From Paludibacteraceae bacterium (GTDB lineage: Bacteria; Bacteroidota; Bacteroidia; Bacteroidales; Paludibacteraceae), in NCBI GenBank assembly GCA_017550055.1, contig JAFYMM010000365.1:1-5052 (forward strand): 5,052 nt of DNA. Reading direction: 5' to 3'. Of this stretch, positions 4,845 through 5,052 are shown in pieces (the first letter of the stretch is position 1; every line of letters starts with the position of its first letter). Under the pieces are notes generated by a model. The model ran no database searches. It was not told the origin of the DNA and worked only from the letters and a program-made list of their open reading frames with translations. A program made the translations under genes and the position numbers.

Positions 4845-5052
4845 TTATTTATTTAAAATTTGTTCAGCATGATTTGCAGTTTTCACCTCTTTAGGCGAAA
4901 TAATACGTTCAATTACCCCTTCTTCATTAAAAATAAAAGTTGTTCGAAGGGTTCCCATATATGTTTTGCCACACATTTTCTTTTCAGCCCACACTCCAAA
5001 TGTTTCAACCAAAGTATGTTCTGTGTCAGAAATTAAATCAAATGGCAATTCA
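4845..5052 (-). CDS. bcp: Thiol peroxidase of the Bcp/PrxQ peroxiredoxin family, C-terminal part
   Basis: About 69 C-terminal residues are visible and the frame runs off the right edge, so the N-terminal half, with the peroxidatic cysteine, is missing only because the window ends. The segment PFDLISDTEHTLVETFGVW followed by AEKKMCGKTYMG and RTTFIFNEEGVIERI is characteristic of the family: the (L)PFxLLSD strand, the FGVWGEK turn and the KTYMGxxRxTFxID strand. The family reduces hydrogen peroxide and organic hydroperoxides using thioredoxin. The TTG codon at 5048-5046 encodes the family Leu of LPF and is not a start; a Glu codon precedes it in frame. In this part GVWAEK carries Ala where Gly is common. 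The gene ends 17 bases before recA, with no terminator between, suggesting a bcp-recA transcript. Confidence 0.92.
   Translation of the reverse strand, partial: ELPFDLISDTEHTLVETFGVWAEKKMCGKTYMGTLRTTFIFNEEGVIERIISPKEVKTANHAEQILNK

Noticed and set aside
5046..5048. TTG as the start of the thiol peroxidase
   Set aside because: The frame stays open to the window edge and the codon is the internal Leu of the family LPF segment, so the gene is simply truncated by the window.

Overview
The window looks like a chromosomal segment of a low-GC Bacteroidota genome, probably of the order Bacteroidales. The RecA sequence is of the Bacteroidota type. One gene resembles PorT, a protein of the type IX secretion system found only in this phylum. 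At least one promoter fits the Bacteroidales consensus (TTTG, 19-21 bases, TAnnTTTG). Start codons have A/T-rich leaders without a Shine-Dalgarno sequence.

Layout. Bases 1-221 are non-coding and hold a nine-copy 11-bp tandem repeat (10-108), a cluster of TATGAATT repeats and a probable promoter. Next comes a two-gene plus-strand operon (222-2063) of paralogous FKBP-type peptidyl-prolyl isomerases. The first is a 198-residue cytoplasmic FklB-like enzyme. The second is a 408-residue lipoprotein with an internally duplicated N-terminal region. Two back-to-back hairpin terminators separate this operon from a convergent 56-residue 2[4Fe-4S] ferredoxin (2194-2364, minus), which has a good consensus promoter. 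Divergent from the ferredoxin is the PorT-like outer-membrane barrel gene (2479-3225, plus). It converges on a low-molecular-weight protein tyrosine phosphatase (3239-3712, minus), and the two genes share a bidirectional terminator that contains the phosphatase stop codon. The rest, on the minus strand, is recA (3814-4827), preceded by the C-terminal half of a Bcp/PrxQ thiol peroxidase cut off by the window edge.

Functionally this is mostly core housekeeping: protein folding in the cytoplasm and envelope, electron transfer, outer-membrane secretion, phosphotyrosine signalling, recombination and peroxide defence. I see no mobile element, CRISPR array, toxin-antitoxin or defence module, and no convincing new multi-gene system. 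The points most worth a second look are the duplicated N-terminal region of the FKBP lipoprotein, the near-identical catalytic domains of the FKBP pair, the 11-bp minisatellite, and the terminator that overlaps the end of a coding sequence.
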